Of a DNA stretch of 64,000 bases, positions 1 through 8,211 are shown one piece after another (within the stretch, counting starts at the first letter, position 1; every line of letters begins with the position of its first letter). The stretch is from the NCBI GenBank assembly GCA_027623235.1, contig JAQBVJ010000003.1, positions 51,122 through 115,121 on the forward strand, read 5' to 3'. The notes below the pieces were generated by a model that had not been told where the DNA came from, made no database searches, and saw nothing but the letters and a program-made list of their open reading frames with translations. A program made the position numbers and the translations under genes. The stretch comes from Planctomycetota bacterium. Its GTDB lineage: Bacteria > Planctomycetota > Planctomycetia > Planctomycetales > Planctomycetaceae.

Positions 1-509
1 GAATCCCGCTGAAGCAGTCGGCCATAAGCGTCGTGAAGAGCAATGTCAAAGGGGCTGCAGCAGACCAGAGCGGCAAGAAACGGCACATCGTTCGAGCCGG
101 GCTGGCAGGGATGTGTACCCTCGCCTCCATGCGCCGTGCGAGCGGAATTGAATTCGCTGCGCAACCGCGACAGTTCTGTCCGCTGAAAATCGTACCCCAC
201 TTCCAGGGGATGCCCGGTCACATCGAACGAAGCCCACGCCGCAGTCAGCCGGCGGCAGAAATCAACAAGCGCATCGTGACGTTCGGTATAGCTGAGTTCG
301 CTCGGCCAGACCCACTGCACGTTGAGCGGCGTTTCTCCCCAGCCGGACGCAGACTGCCCTCGTCGATCGGTCACCGTGAGCCGCACGCGTGCGCAGGTGA
401 CTTCGGTCAGCACCTCCGGGCCAAACTTGATCGGCACGCGAGCCTGCACGGGGATCAAAAAGAGCTCTGCCGCGGTGACTCGAACGTCGCTGTGTTTCGA
501 CCCGGTCAT
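1..509 (-). CDS. Enolase-superfamily enzyme, N-terminal part (runs off the window edge)
   Basis: The open frame reads 169 codons from the ATG at 509 to the window edge with no stop. Residues ~65-75 (SGWGETPLN) and the last ~15 (SPFDIALHDAYGRL) match the capping domain of mandelate racemase/muconate-lactonizing enzyme-type enolase-superfamily proteins. Members of this family abstract a proton alpha to a carboxylate using Mg2+. The Mg ligands lie in the missing C-terminal barrel, so the substrate cannot be assigned. The ATG overlaps the stop of the upstream transporter gene (ATGA), which implies translational coupling and perhaps a shared substrate pathway. The superfamily call is fairly secure. 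The reaction (epimerase, racemase or dehydratase) is unknown. Confidence 0.75.
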   Translation of the reverse strand, partial: MTGSKHSDVRVTAAELFLIPVQARVPIKFGPEVLTEVTCARVRLTVTDRRGQSASGWGETPLNVQWVWPSELSYTERHDALVDFCRRLTAAWASFDVTGHPLEVGYDFQRTELSRLRSEFNSARTAHGGEGTHPCQPGSNDVPFLAALVCCSPFDIALHDAYGRLLQRD

Positions 510-1870
510 TGGTTTGAGGATGGTTCACCGGACAGTTTGCCATCGTCACCACTTGCTCCGGATGGAGCAGGCTCAACTGCCGGCGGGTTGGTCCACTTCT
601 CCCACCCGGCCGGAATCGAATGGAACGCGGTCCGGTAGGCCATGCCAAGCAGCAGGACCAGGCCAATGATCCCCAGCCCGATCGTCCCAGGACCGTTCTT
701 TCCAGTGCCCATGACATCCTGGCGACTGGTCAGCCACAGCAGGACAACAGCGATGAGTGGTGCTCCCAGCACGGTAACCGCCTGAGCAAAAATGAGCGTC
801 GGCGTCCGGTCGAATCCAAGCAGGGTCGACGCGAGAGCCACGACCATGCCGGTCAACAAAGCGGCCGTCGTCATGATGCGCGGCCATTTTCCGGATGGAT
901 CGCTGCCAAGGTTGAGACTGTCCGACAGGATGAATCCGCCAATCATCGAGTTCACGAGAAACGATGAATACGCGGCAGAAAACAGACCGAAGCAGAAGAT
1001 GATCTTGGCACTCGGCCCGAACGTCGTTTCCAGCGCTTTCGCAACATCCACAGGGTCGTTCAGTGTCACTTCTTTGCCGGTGTAAAGTCCTGCGGCGGCT
1101 GTCGACATCAGCATCACCGTGATGAGAAACATGATGATCGACCCGATTCGGGCGTCGAGCATGCCGCTCTTCAATTCCGGCTCCTTCCACCCTTTCTGGC
1201 GAACGAGGTAGGCCTGATAGTAGGCGGCTGTGATGACGAACGTGGTGCCGACCAATGCGAGCAGTTCAATAATGAGGTCGCTCGTTTTTCGCTCGACTCC
1301 GGACACCCCGACCGACGGGATCAACCCTTTCAGCAGTGCGCCAACATCCGGCCCGAGCAGCACAAGGTTGACTGCAAAGCAGATCAGCATGAGTGCCACA
1401 AAGCACATCATGACCCGTTCAAGCATCTTGTAGAGATCCTTGAATATGAACAGAAACGAGATCGCGACCGCATTGAACAGAACGATCAACACGGCGACGG
1501 CCGCTTCGCTGTCGACAAAGACCTTGAAGGCAGCTCCCACTCCAATATTGTTTCCGGACTGGAATGCGGCGGAGATGAAAAACGCACAGCACCCAACGAG
1601 AATTGCGAGGCCTTTGCCCGCCCGCTCGCGGATCAAATCTCCCGGAGCCTTTTCTGCGAGAACTCCCAGCCGGGCGCCGATCGTCATGTAAAGCATCATG
1701 AAGACGACGGAGATCACAACGACCCAGAGCATGGAATAGCCCTGATTCGCTCCGACCTTCGAGCTCGACACGATGCTGCCAGGCCCGATGACAACGCAAG
1801 CCGTGATCAATCCAGGGCCGAGCCGGTAGTACCAGGGACGCGGGGAAGGTGCGTTTTCTGCGCTGCTCAT
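506..1870 (-). CDS. NRAMP-family-like membrane transporter (non-canonical metal site)
   Basis: This is a 454-residue integral membrane protein with about 11 hydrophobic segments and the NRAMP opening motif (WYYRLGPGLITA). ATG 1870 gives a normal family N-terminus; a longer reading adds only a non-homologous tail. In classical divalent-metal NRAMPs, TM1 carries DPGN and TM6 carries MPHN. Here the TM1 position reads GPGS and the TM6 position reads AAYYQAYL, so the Asp, Asn, Met and His ligands are all absent. It therefore resembles NRAMP relatives with altered selectivity rather than a Mn/Fe importer. The gene is followed immediately (4-bp overlap) by an enolase-superfamily gene, so transport of an organic substrate or Mg2+ for that enzyme is possible but is inference. 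Confidence 0.85.
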   Translation of the reverse strand: MSSAENAPSPRPWYYRLGPGLITACVVIGPGSIVSSSKVGANQGYSMLWVVVISVVFMMLYMTIGARLGVLAEKAPGDLIRERAGKGLAILVGCCAFFISAAFQSGNNIGVGAAFKVFVDSEAAVAVLIVLFNAVAISFLFIFKDLYKMLERVMMCFVALMLICFAVNLVLLGPDVGALLKGLIPSVGVSGVERKTSDLIIELLALVGTTFVITAAYYQAYLVRQKGWKEPELKSGMLDARIGSIIMFLITVMLMSTAAAGLYTGKEVTLNDPVDVAKALETTFGPSAKIIFCFGLFSAAYSSFLVNSMIGGFILSDSLNLGSDPSGKWPRIMTTAALLTGMVVALASTLLGFDRTPTLIFAQAVTVLGAPLIAVVLLWLTSRQDVMGTGKNGPGTIGLGIIGLVLLLGMAYRTAFHSIPAGWEKWTNPPAVEPAPSGASGDDGKLSGEPSSNQ

Positions 1871-1989
1871 GGGGGATTCCTGATTCGAAGTTGCAGGCTC
1901 AAAACGGAGTCGCAAATCCTACAGGAATCAGGTTGGCGAGCGAACTGACGGCGGGAAGGGTGCTCTCCGCCGTTCTTCAAGCAGCGAGT

Positions 1990-2325
1990 TCACAATTGAT
2001 CGGCAATCGATTTCAGCACGCAGGCGGCCTGAGTGAGTTCGGCTCTCGTCGCATCATTGGATCGGCTCTTTCTGACCTTGAAGGTCCGGGGAGAGACTTC
2101 GACAAGAATACTTAATGCTTCGTCGAGGATGTCGTTTGCCATCTCGATCGCCTGAACTTCCGACAGGCCCAGTTCCTCAGGTTCGAAGAGGACGGCGATA
2201 ATCGAGTCGGCGGCGACTTCCAGAAGCTGTCTGGAAGTCTCCCGGTTTTCGGATTCGATTTCCGATTCTGACGCGGAAGAGTCGCGACCTGCAAAAGCAG
2301 GGTTCAGAGTTTCGTAGTGAAACAT
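1990..2325 (-). CDS. Small hypothetical protein (111 aa)
   Basis: The predicted product is acidic and apparently soluble. It has a polar Ser/Glu-rich stretch at residues ~15-32 followed by a helical-looking region rich in Leu, Ile and Glu. No family is recognised. A GGGAG sequence lies about 10 nt before the ATG. Amino-acid composition is ordinary, and the frame is bounded by non-coding DNA rather than antisense to a known gene, which supports it being real. The upstream 68-codon frame overlaps its start by about 20 nt. Confidence is moderate because no homology or motif can be named. Confidence 0.45.
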   Translation of the reverse strand: MFHYETLNPAFAGRDSSASESEIESENRETSRQLLEVAADSIIAVLFEPEELGLSEVQAIEMANDILDEALSILVEVSPRTFKVRKSRSNDATRAELTQAACVLKSIADQL

Positions 2326-2510
2326 GGCCCAATGACTCCCGCGATGAATGAGTACGGATTGCCTCGGTCGGCCAGAGCAGGCGAAAGAATCTCACGCAAT
2401 GTCGTGGTGTAGACCGTTGCTGGCAATATCTTCTCCAAATTCTCAATTGACACAGAAAATGAGGCAAATCCCTCTTCGGCAGTTAGTCGACAGAAAACGG
2501 CGGTGCGCAT
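2304..2510 (-). CDS. Possible small hypothetical protein (68 aa), weak
   Basis: The frame runs from ATG 2510 and encodes a compact, mostly hydrophobic/neutral peptide with no recognisable domain. It overlaps the start of the 111-aa gene, as in a coupled pair. Against it, the ATG lies directly behind the terminator hairpin at 2511-2538, and no clear ribosome-binding site or promoter is visible in that short space. It could be spurious, or part of an untranslated leader for the 111-aa gene. Confidence 0.25.
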   Translation of the reverse strand: MRTAVFCRLTAEEGFASFSVSIENLEKILPATVYTTTLREILSPALADRGNPYSFIAGVIGPCFTTKL

Positions 2511-2538
2511 AAGAAAACCCGGCCAGATTCTGGCCGGG
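2511..2538 (-). terminator. Rho-independent terminator after the sugar isomerase gene
   Basis: On the minus strand a 9-bp perfect GC-rich stem (CCCGGCCAG/CTGGCCGGG, 3-nt loop) is followed directly by TTTTCTT. It starts about 24 bp after the stop of the sugar isomerase/epimerase gene, the expected place for its transcript end. Confidence 0.85.
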
Positions 2539-2561
2539 TCGGACAATTTGTTACGAATTGC

Positions 2562-3557
2562 TCAATCTTCGAACGCCGCGTCGAATCTCACATTTGAGGG
2601 TTCAAAGTCGACATTCTTACAGAACTGGCAGGACTCCCGGGCACCATGCTCGCGGTCCATGCCAGAGTCTTCCCACTCGACCGAAAGCGGCCCGGTATAA
2701 CCAATTGCGTTGAGAGCCCGGATGATTTCCTCAAATCGGACCGCCCCTCTTCCCACGCTCCGGAAGTCCCAGCCTCGCCGAGGATCACCAAACGGCAGAT
2801 GGCTGGAATTGATTCCGGTTCGACCGTTAAGTGTCGTTGACGCATCTTTCATGTGGACGTGGTAAATCCGGTCAGGAAATGCCCGGATGAACTCGACCGA
2901 ATCGATGCCCTGCCAGATCAGGTGACTTGGGTCGAAGTTGAACCCGAATTCTTCACGGTGGTCAAGAGCTTCCAGGGCTCGCTCTGCCGAGTAGATATCA
3001 AAGGCAATTTCGGTTGGGTGGACTTCCAGTCCGAACTTAACCCCACACTCCTGAAATACGTCGAGGATCGGATTCCAGCGATCGGCGAGCAGCTGAAATC
3101 CCGCGTCAATCGTCTCGCGGGGTGTCGGTGGGAAATCGTAAATCAAATGCCAGATTGACGAACCGGTGAAGCCATTGACGACAGAAACTCCCAGTTTCTG
3201 AGCGGCTCGGGCCGTGTTTTTCATTTCCTCAATAGCCCGCTCAGTGACACCTGCGGGATTACCATCACCCCACACATAGGCCGGTAGAATCGACTTATGG
3301 CGTGAGTCGATGTTATCCAGAACCGCCTGGCCGGCCAGATGATTGGAAATCGCGTGCAGCTTGAGGTCGTGCTTCTCAAGCAGGTCTCTTTTTCGAGAAC
3401 AATAGGTGTCATCAGAAATGGCTTTGTCCACTTCGAAGTGGTCGCCCCAGCAGGCAAGCTCCAGCCCGTCGTAGCCAAATTCGCTGGCCTTACGGCAAAG
3501 TTCTTCCAGAGGAAGATCTGCCCATTGACCGGTAAAAAGTGTCACATCTCGAGCCAT
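2562..3557 (-). CDS. Sugar phosphate isomerase/epimerase (xylose isomerase-like TIM barrel)
   Basis: The protein has 331 residues, normal for AP-endonuclease-2/xylose-isomerase-like barrels. The N-terminus ([13 protein letters not shown]) is the typical first strand-helix. Metal-ligand positions appear in order: Glu in GLEVHPTE, Asp and His in FNFDPSHL, His in YHVHMKD, and Glu in SVEWED near the C-terminus. Such enzymes isomerise or epimerise sugars, inositols or sugar phosphates in the cytoplasm. No signal peptide is seen, and substrate specificity cannot be read from sequence. A TGAGGC sequence precedes the ATG. The gene is monocistronic, with a terminator immediately downstream and divergent orientation to yacG across a 396-bp gap. 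Confidence 0.88.
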   Translation of the reverse strand: MARDVTLFTGQWADLPLEELCRKASEFGYDGLELACWGDHFEVDKAISDDTYCSRKRDLLEKHDLKLHAISNHLAGQAVLDNIDSRHKSILPAYVWGDGNPAGVTERAIEEMKNTARAAQKLGVSVVNGFTGSSIWHLIYDFPPTPRETIDAGFQLLADRWNPILDVFQECGVKFGLEVHPTEIAFDIYSAERALEALDHREEFGFNFDPSHLIWQGIDSVEFIRAFPDRIYHVHMKDASTTLNGRTGINSSHLPFGDPRRGWDFRSVGRGAVRFEEIIRALNAIGYTGPLSVEWEDSGMDREHGARESCQFCKNVDFEPSNVRFDAAFED

Positions 3558-3953
3558 CGTAGCGCCTCACAGCAAGTTTGTTTGACCGCAAAAACCTGAT
3601 CTGTCGAACAGGGCCGACTGACAAAACGGAAGATGTCCCCTCGTTTCAGCGGGACACTTTAACCGGAATCGTACCGGAACAACATGACGATCGCTAACAG
3701 CGAGCCGGAAATAGTCAGGCTGTAACTCGTGTTAATCAAACGACTTGTGTTTTCTTTTCAATGTCCGGGGTCGCCGGGCCTGACTTCCGTCGTTTATCGA
3801 CGGACATAAAATGGCGGTGTTCCAGTCAGCCATCTTTTGACGAGGCGACACAGCGGCGGCAGAATGACTGACGCGAGCGGTCACAAGTCCGCCGTGCCCA
3901 CTCACGGATCTCAACTTCCGTTGATAGCTGATCACTAAAGGAAAGGCGTCTCG
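3558..3953. other. Divergent intergenic region, no gene seen
   Basis: This 396-bp gap separates the sugar isomerase (minus) and yacG (plus) starts, so it should hold promoters for both. A short inverted repeat, TGTCCC...GGGACA, lies near 3632-3655. I see no convincing -35/-10 pair, no RNA gene and no coding frame with sensible composition. Confidence 0.4.
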
Positions 3954-4169
3954 ATGGTCCGCCAGCCGACGTGTCCGATCTGCCAGACGCCGTTGTCCGC
4001 TGCGGATGCTGCCGAGTCGAGGTTCTCCCCCTTCTGCAGCGAGCGGTGTCGGAATGTTGACCTGCTTCGCTGGTCGGACGGTCGCTACGCGATCGTTGAA
4101 TCGCTGGACCCAGCCCAGATTCCCGAGCTGCTTGAAACAGACGACTCCCTGGGATTCGAAGCGGAGTGA
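3954..4169 (+). CDS. yacG: DNA gyrase inhibitor YacG-type zinc protein
   Basis: The protein has 71 residues with the YacG C4 zinc site: Cys7 and Cys10 (CPIC) and Cys28 and Cys32 (FCSERC), followed by the family signature DLLRW plus a Tyr-Ala-Ile stretch. E. coli YacG binds GyrB and inhibits gyrase; the same role is inferred here. A strong AGGAAAGG ribosome-binding site precedes the ATG. The next gene begins 2 bp after the stop, so the two are probably co-transcribed. Confidence 0.88.
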   Translation: MVRQPTCPICQTPLSAADAAESRFSPFCSERCRNVDLLRWSDGRYAIVESLDPAQIPELLETDDSLGFEAE

Positions 4170-4171
4170 TC

Positions 4172-4936
4172 ATGCGCGTTCTTTACTGCGGAGATACCTC
4201 ACTAAGCACAGCGGCCGCTTACCTGGGCGGACTCATCGCAAACTGGAACTGGGACCTGCAATACGTTGAGAGCGGCCGGACTCTGACGGAATTGGAAATC
4301 GGGCCGACGATCGATCCACCGGCTTGCTGCGACCTGTTCATTTTCAGTGACTTTCCTGCCGAGCGAGCTTCGACAACGGTTCAGCGCAGGGTCCTCGACC
4401 GAGTCCGTGACGGAGCCGGGCTGGTCATGATTGGCGGGTGGGAGTCCTACCACGGGCTCGGCGGGAACTGGGACGGGACTCCGATTGGCGAGGCGCTTCC
4501 AGTCGAGATTTCACGGGAAGACGACCGGGTCAACAGTGACAAACCGGTTCTGGTCGACGCACTTCAGCCAGAACACCCGATTCTTGCCGGCCTGCCCTGG
4601 GCAGACAGGCCACCTCTGATTGGCGGCTTCAATCGCGTCTCAGCACGTGGTACGGCCGACGTTCTGCTGGAAGCGGTGACGCACGCGGCCTTGCGAACGC
4701 CAGCCGGATTTGAATTTCGTGAGGAGCGAAGAGATCCGTTGCTGGTCGCGGGGGAACTCGGAAGAGGTCGAACACTGGCGATGGCGACAGATGTTGCTCC
4801 CCACTGGGTCGGGCCACTGGTCGACTGGGGCGACGACCGTGTGCGGGCGCAGGCCGAAGGTGGCGAGCCTGTCGAAGTGGGGAATCTTTACTCGCAGTTT
4901 CTGTTTCAGATGCTCTCATGGGCTGGCAGGCGCTAA
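4172..4936 (+). CDS. Glutamine amidotransferase-like protein (DUF1355-type)
   Basis: This soluble protein has 254 residues and the class I glutamine-amidotransferase-like (flavodoxin-like) fold seen in planctomycete 'putative glutamine amidotransferase' proteins. It opens with MRVLYCGD. The nucleophile-elbow region reads GLVMIGGWESYHG, with no obvious catalytic Cys, and a GRGRTLAMATDVAPHW segment lies near the C-terminus. Lack of the Cys suggests a structural or binding rather than glutaminase role (inference). ATG 4172 is chosen because GGAG lies 5 nt upstream; a GTG at 4166 overlapping the yacG stop is possible. Likely operon partner of yacG. Confidence 0.65.
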   Translation: MRVLYCGDTSLSTAAAYLGGLIANWNWDLQYVESGRTLTELEIGPTIDPPACCDLFIFSDFPAERASTTVQRRVLDRVRDGAGLVMIGGWESYHGLGGNWDGTPIGEALPVEISREDDRVNSDKPVLVDALQPEHPILAGLPWADRPPLIGGFNRVSARGTADVLLEAVTHAALRTPAGFEFREERRDPLLVAGELGRGRTLAMATDVAPHWVGPLVDWGDDRVRAQAEGGEPVEVGNLYSQFLFQMLSWAGRR

Positions 4937-5084
4937 CCTGACAGCCCGTTGAAGAAAGTTGAACTGAGTTTTTTACGGAGCGGCGCGAACCACCCGGTTT
5001 TCACAGGGAAAACAGACCCAGACTGGGCGGCTCGCTCCGCTCCGCTAGCGCACTTTTCGAGATAGTTTTCAGGGCACAGCAAGA

Positions 5085-5147
5085 CAAGCACGAAGCGCCA
5101 GCGAGTGAGTCTCGGAAGATGATCCACTCCCTGGCGCTTCGTGCTTG
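5085..5147. repeat. 17-bp perfect inverted repeat between convergent genes
   Basis: The 17-bp arms 5085-5101 and 5131-5147 are exactly complementary, with a further GAGTG/CACTC pairing inside the 29-nt spacer. It lies between the convergent ends of the amidotransferase-like gene and the PAP2 gene. There is no long T-tract, so it is either an unusual bidirectional terminator or an intergenic palindromic repeat. A partial copy of the right arm follows at about 5152-5163. Confidence 0.6.
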
Positions 5148-5214
5148 AAAGAGCTTCGTGCCTGTAAGAATCTGAAAACCAATTCAGAAAGTGCTTTAGA
5201 TGGATCGGGCTTTC

Positions 5215-5946
5215 TCAGCCGGTTGCTGAACGATCCGAATCAGTTTTCGCCGCGTGAATCCACTCGCGGTTCGAGTCCCGTCGCCGCCAGAACAGCCAGC
5301 ATCCAAGCGTCCACGCGATGCCGCAGCACAGTCCCGCCACGACATCAGTGGGAAAGTGTACCCCAAGATACACCCGGGTCAGACTCACCGCGGCGGCGAT
5401 GACAACTGGTGAGGCGATCACGAGAGCTCTGACTGCCCGCCGCGTCGCTACTTCGCTCAGCATGATCCCCAGCGTCAGAAACACCACCGTCGACATCATC
5501 GCGTGGCCGCTCGGAAAACTCAGCGAGTGGATCTGCGTGAGAAACGGGACGACGTCCGGGCGAGGCCGTGCGATTACAGTTTTCAGCAGAACGTTGAGGA
5601 AGTAGCCGCCGGTGACCGTCACCACAAAGCGATTCGCCATCACCTTCGTCCGCTCAAAACGGAGAAACAACCAGACGAAAACGGTAATCAAAGTCAGCAC
5701 GAGGTAGCCGCCCAGCGCCGTGACGTCGCGCGCCAGTTCGGCCAGCCAGGCTGGCCCGACGGGAGTGGCCGTGTTTCCCGACAGCCGTGTTGCAAGGACC
5801 AGCGACTCGTCCGCTGTCTGGACGAACCGAGTATCGATGAGCAGCGTGAGACAGAAAAAGACGAGCAGACAGCCTGCGGTCAGGCCAATCGCGGCAGACT
5901 CGGCTCGCGTTCTAATTCTCTCAGAGCCAACGGAAACTTCAGACAT
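5215..5946 (-). CDS. PAP2-superfamily membrane phosphatase
   Basis: This 243-residue protein has about 6 hydrophobic segments and all three acid-phosphatase motifs: K122 to P130 (KTVIARPRP), PSGH at 145-148, and SLTRVYLGVHFPTD at 188-201 (Arg191, His197, Asp201). PAP2 membrane enzymes dephosphorylate lipid phosphates such as phosphatidate or undecaprenyl pyrophosphate on the outer face of the inner membrane. Specificity is not decidable here. It lies 75 bp downstream of the transglutaminase gene on the same strand and may be the last gene of the MoxR operon. Confidence 0.88.
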   Translation of the reverse strand: MSEVSVGSERIRTRAESAAIGLTAGCLLVFFCLTLLIDTRFVQTADESLVLATRLSGNTATPVGPAWLAELARDVTALGGYLVLTLITVFVWLFLRFERTKVMANRFVVTVTGGYFLNVLLKTVIARPRPDVVPFLTQIHSLSFPSGHAMMSTVVFLTLGIMLSEVATRRAVRALVIASPVVIAAAVSLTRVYLGVHFPTDVVAGLCCGIAWTLGCWLFWRRRDSNREWIHAAKTDSDRSATG

Positions 5947-6021
5947 CAGACGCCGATCGAGAACGGAAAACGGAATTCACTCATCGTTGAAGAAGCGGGC
6001 GAAGCGTCGCGTGACAGCGCG

Positions 6022-8211
6022 TCATCCGTCAAGCATTTTCCGTGTCGCCTGCAATCCGTGTCCGGATGAACCAGCGCGATCGAGACTTGGCGCCGTCTGC
6101 GACCGTTTGACCCGCCGCAACTCCGGAAGCAGACGCTTCGCCTCCCGTTGCATCGTCGCGGCATTCTCATCCGAATTCCCACTTGCATAACGAAGTGTGG
6201 AGTAGTCCCGGTACCAGCCGGCAGCTTCCCGCAGCGCCGGTCGCGAGTCGCCGGCGATCGCTTCAAGTCGGTCGGCAAACTTCAAAAGTGTCTCACCCGT
6301 GCCCCGCTTACCCGCAACCCGCTGAGCAACCCGGTCGATGGTTCTCAGAACCTTCTGCATCTGTCGAATTTCGATCGGCAGTTGCCTCACGGTTTTCACT
6401 TTGCCGACGTGCCTCGCTCTGCGATGCCTGACCCACACCACGACCAGTAGGCCGATGGCAGGGAACCCGATCGCGACACGAACCATTCCCATCGAGAGAA
6501 TCAATTCTTTCACGAAACCGAATCGGCGCTGCTGCCAGGCAGCTCGAAAGCGCTGCATCCGCCCGGAGGCATACTCTCGAAACTGTTGCCACTCGCTCAT
6601 CGGCGAGGAAGTGGGGACACCATTGACGGGGGTCGTCTCGACGACGATCCACCGCCCTTGCCCGTCCCATGCTTCAACCCAGGCATGCGCGTCCCGGTTG
6701 CGTGCGGTCCAGCTTCCACCGTACCGGTTCAGTTCCGTCGCGAGAAAACCGGTCACGTAGCGACACCGCACACCACCCATCCTCAGCAGAATGGTCGCCC
6801 CACTGGCGAAAAACTCACAGTGGGCCGGCGGGTTTTCTTTGAGGAACCAGGCGAGAACATCTTCCTTCAGTTCGGGGGGCACCGTGAGCGTTTTGCTGTA
6901 CTGGCCACGGCGGCGAAACCACTCAAGAACCGCCCCGATCTTGTCACGCGGCGTCTTTCGATCGGCGAAAACCTGCTCGGCGATCTTCCTGAGTTGCGGA
7001 TCGTTAACCGCCCAGGCCGGTGGCGTCGCCATCCGCCGATCTTTCTCCGTCGTCGAGGAAGAACTGGATCGATTGTCATGAATGACCGACTCATCGGTGA
7101 AGACGGAATACGGCGCTCCGGGAACGGCGTCCTCGGCTCGAAGAATTCCGAACGCATCGACGGTCGTCAGGCTGGCGGCCACGTCGACGTATCGGACTCC
7201 ACCTGGCGAAAAAAAGGTCCCCGAGAGAGACCGCGATGGCCAGACCGTAAAGGCCGTTGTTAATGGCGAGCTCAGATTAGCAATATGAAACACGTTGCCT
7301 GTGTGAGTCGCATCGGGCAGTTGGCTCGGGCGAGTTTCAACCTTCTTCAAGACTCGCGAAGACGGAGTCGCCAGCCACTGCTGGTCATGGTACTCGTCGA
7401 AAACTTTTCCGCGCAGATAGCCTGGTGGAACCTGCGACTCGATTCGCAAAGCAATCTCATTGCTCGCGAGATCTTTCTGAAAGGAAACCGACCCCAGACG
7501 CGCCGTATCCGAGAAACCAACGCTGGTCCCCTCTTCACTTGGCTGCAGAAACTGCATCACAAACCGGTCCATCGCTTTTTCGTACCGGTGGAGAAGGGTT
7601 GCCGTCCACCAGCCGACAATGCCGACGAAGAGCATCGCGACCAGCGCGGCCAAAGGGCGTCCAACGCTTCGTCGGCCAGGCACGGGCGTAAACTGCCGCG
7701 ACGCATCGGCAAATGCCGCGGCGAAAATGGCGAATCCGACGCACATCAGCTGGAACATGTCGCGTTCGTAGGGCGAGACTTCCACGATCGCCGCACACAC
7801 CATCGCGCCGACTCCCAACCCGGGAAAGTAAACCGGCAAACGTTGCTCGTTGCGACGAATGAAAAATTCCATTGCCTGGACGGTCAGAAAAAACTGCGAC
7901 GCCGTGAACGCGATCTGCTGGCTCGGAAGCAGTCCGACATACCGCAGGTTGTCTTCCATCACGAGGTATCTGATGCTGAAAATAATTCCGAGGCCGGCAA
8001 TCAGGTCGAAATTCCGCTGACGATCGAGCTGAAGACGAACTCGCGAAAAAGCCCCGATCAATGCAACGGTGAGAACGATCAGCGAAAACACCAGTGTCCT
8101 GCCGAGATAACCAGTCGCGCCAATCTCCACACAGAGCAGAGCGAGACCGATCCACTTCTGGCGTCCTGATCCAGTCTTAACACGCGGCGGGTTCTTGAGG
8201 GGAGCGGTCAC
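6022..8211 (-). CDS. Transmembrane transglutaminase-like protein (TgpA-type)
   Basis: The protein has 729 residues. About 6 membrane segments occupy the first ~220 residues, followed by a periplasmic transglutaminase core with Cys465 (PPAHCEFFASG) and His509 (RDAHAWVEAWDG), then a further membrane segment near residue 575 and a cytoplasmic tail. The usual third catalytic residue is Asp; here the aligned position is Glu525 (IVVETTP). The GTG start overlaps the DUF58 stop by 4 bp. MoxR-DUF58-transglutaminase operons are widespread; the products are thought to act together at the envelope, but the substrate is unknown. The conservative Asp-to-Glu change may preserve activity. Confidence 0.88.
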   Translation of the reverse strand: MTAPLKNPPRVKTGSGRQKWIGLALLCVEIGATGYLGRTLVFSLIVLTVALIGAFSRVRLQLDRQRNFDLIAGLGIIFSIRYLVMEDNLRYVGLLPSQQIAFTASQFFLTVQAMEFFIRRNEQRLPVYFPGLGVGAMVCAAIVEVSPYERDMFQLMCVGFAIFAAAFADASRQFTPVPGRRSVGRPLAALVAMLFVGIVGWWTATLLHRYEKAMDRFVMQFLQPSEEGTSVGFSDTARLGSVSFQKDLASNEIALRIESQVPPGYLRGKVFDEYHDQQWLATPSSRVLKKVETRPSQLPDATHTGNVFHIANLSSPLTTAFTVWPSRSLSGTFFSPGGVRYVDVAASLTTVDAFGILRAEDAVPGAPYSVFTDESVIHDNRSSSSSTTEKDRRMATPPAWAVNDPQLRKIAEQVFADRKTPRDKIGAVLEWFRRRGQYSKTLTVPPELKEDVLAWFLKENPPAHCEFFASGATILLRMGGVRCRYVTGFLATELNRYGGSWTARNRDAHAWVEAWDGQGRWIVVETTPVNGVPTSSPMSEWQQFREYASGRMQRFRAAWQQRRFGFVKELILSMGMVRVAIGFPAIGLLVVVWVRHRRARHVGKVKTVRQLPIEIRQMQKVLRTIDRVAQRVAGKRGTGETLLKFADRLEAIAGDSRPALREAAGWYRDYSTLRYASGNSDENAATMQREAKRLLPELRRVKRSQTAPSLDRAGSSGHGLQATRKMLDG

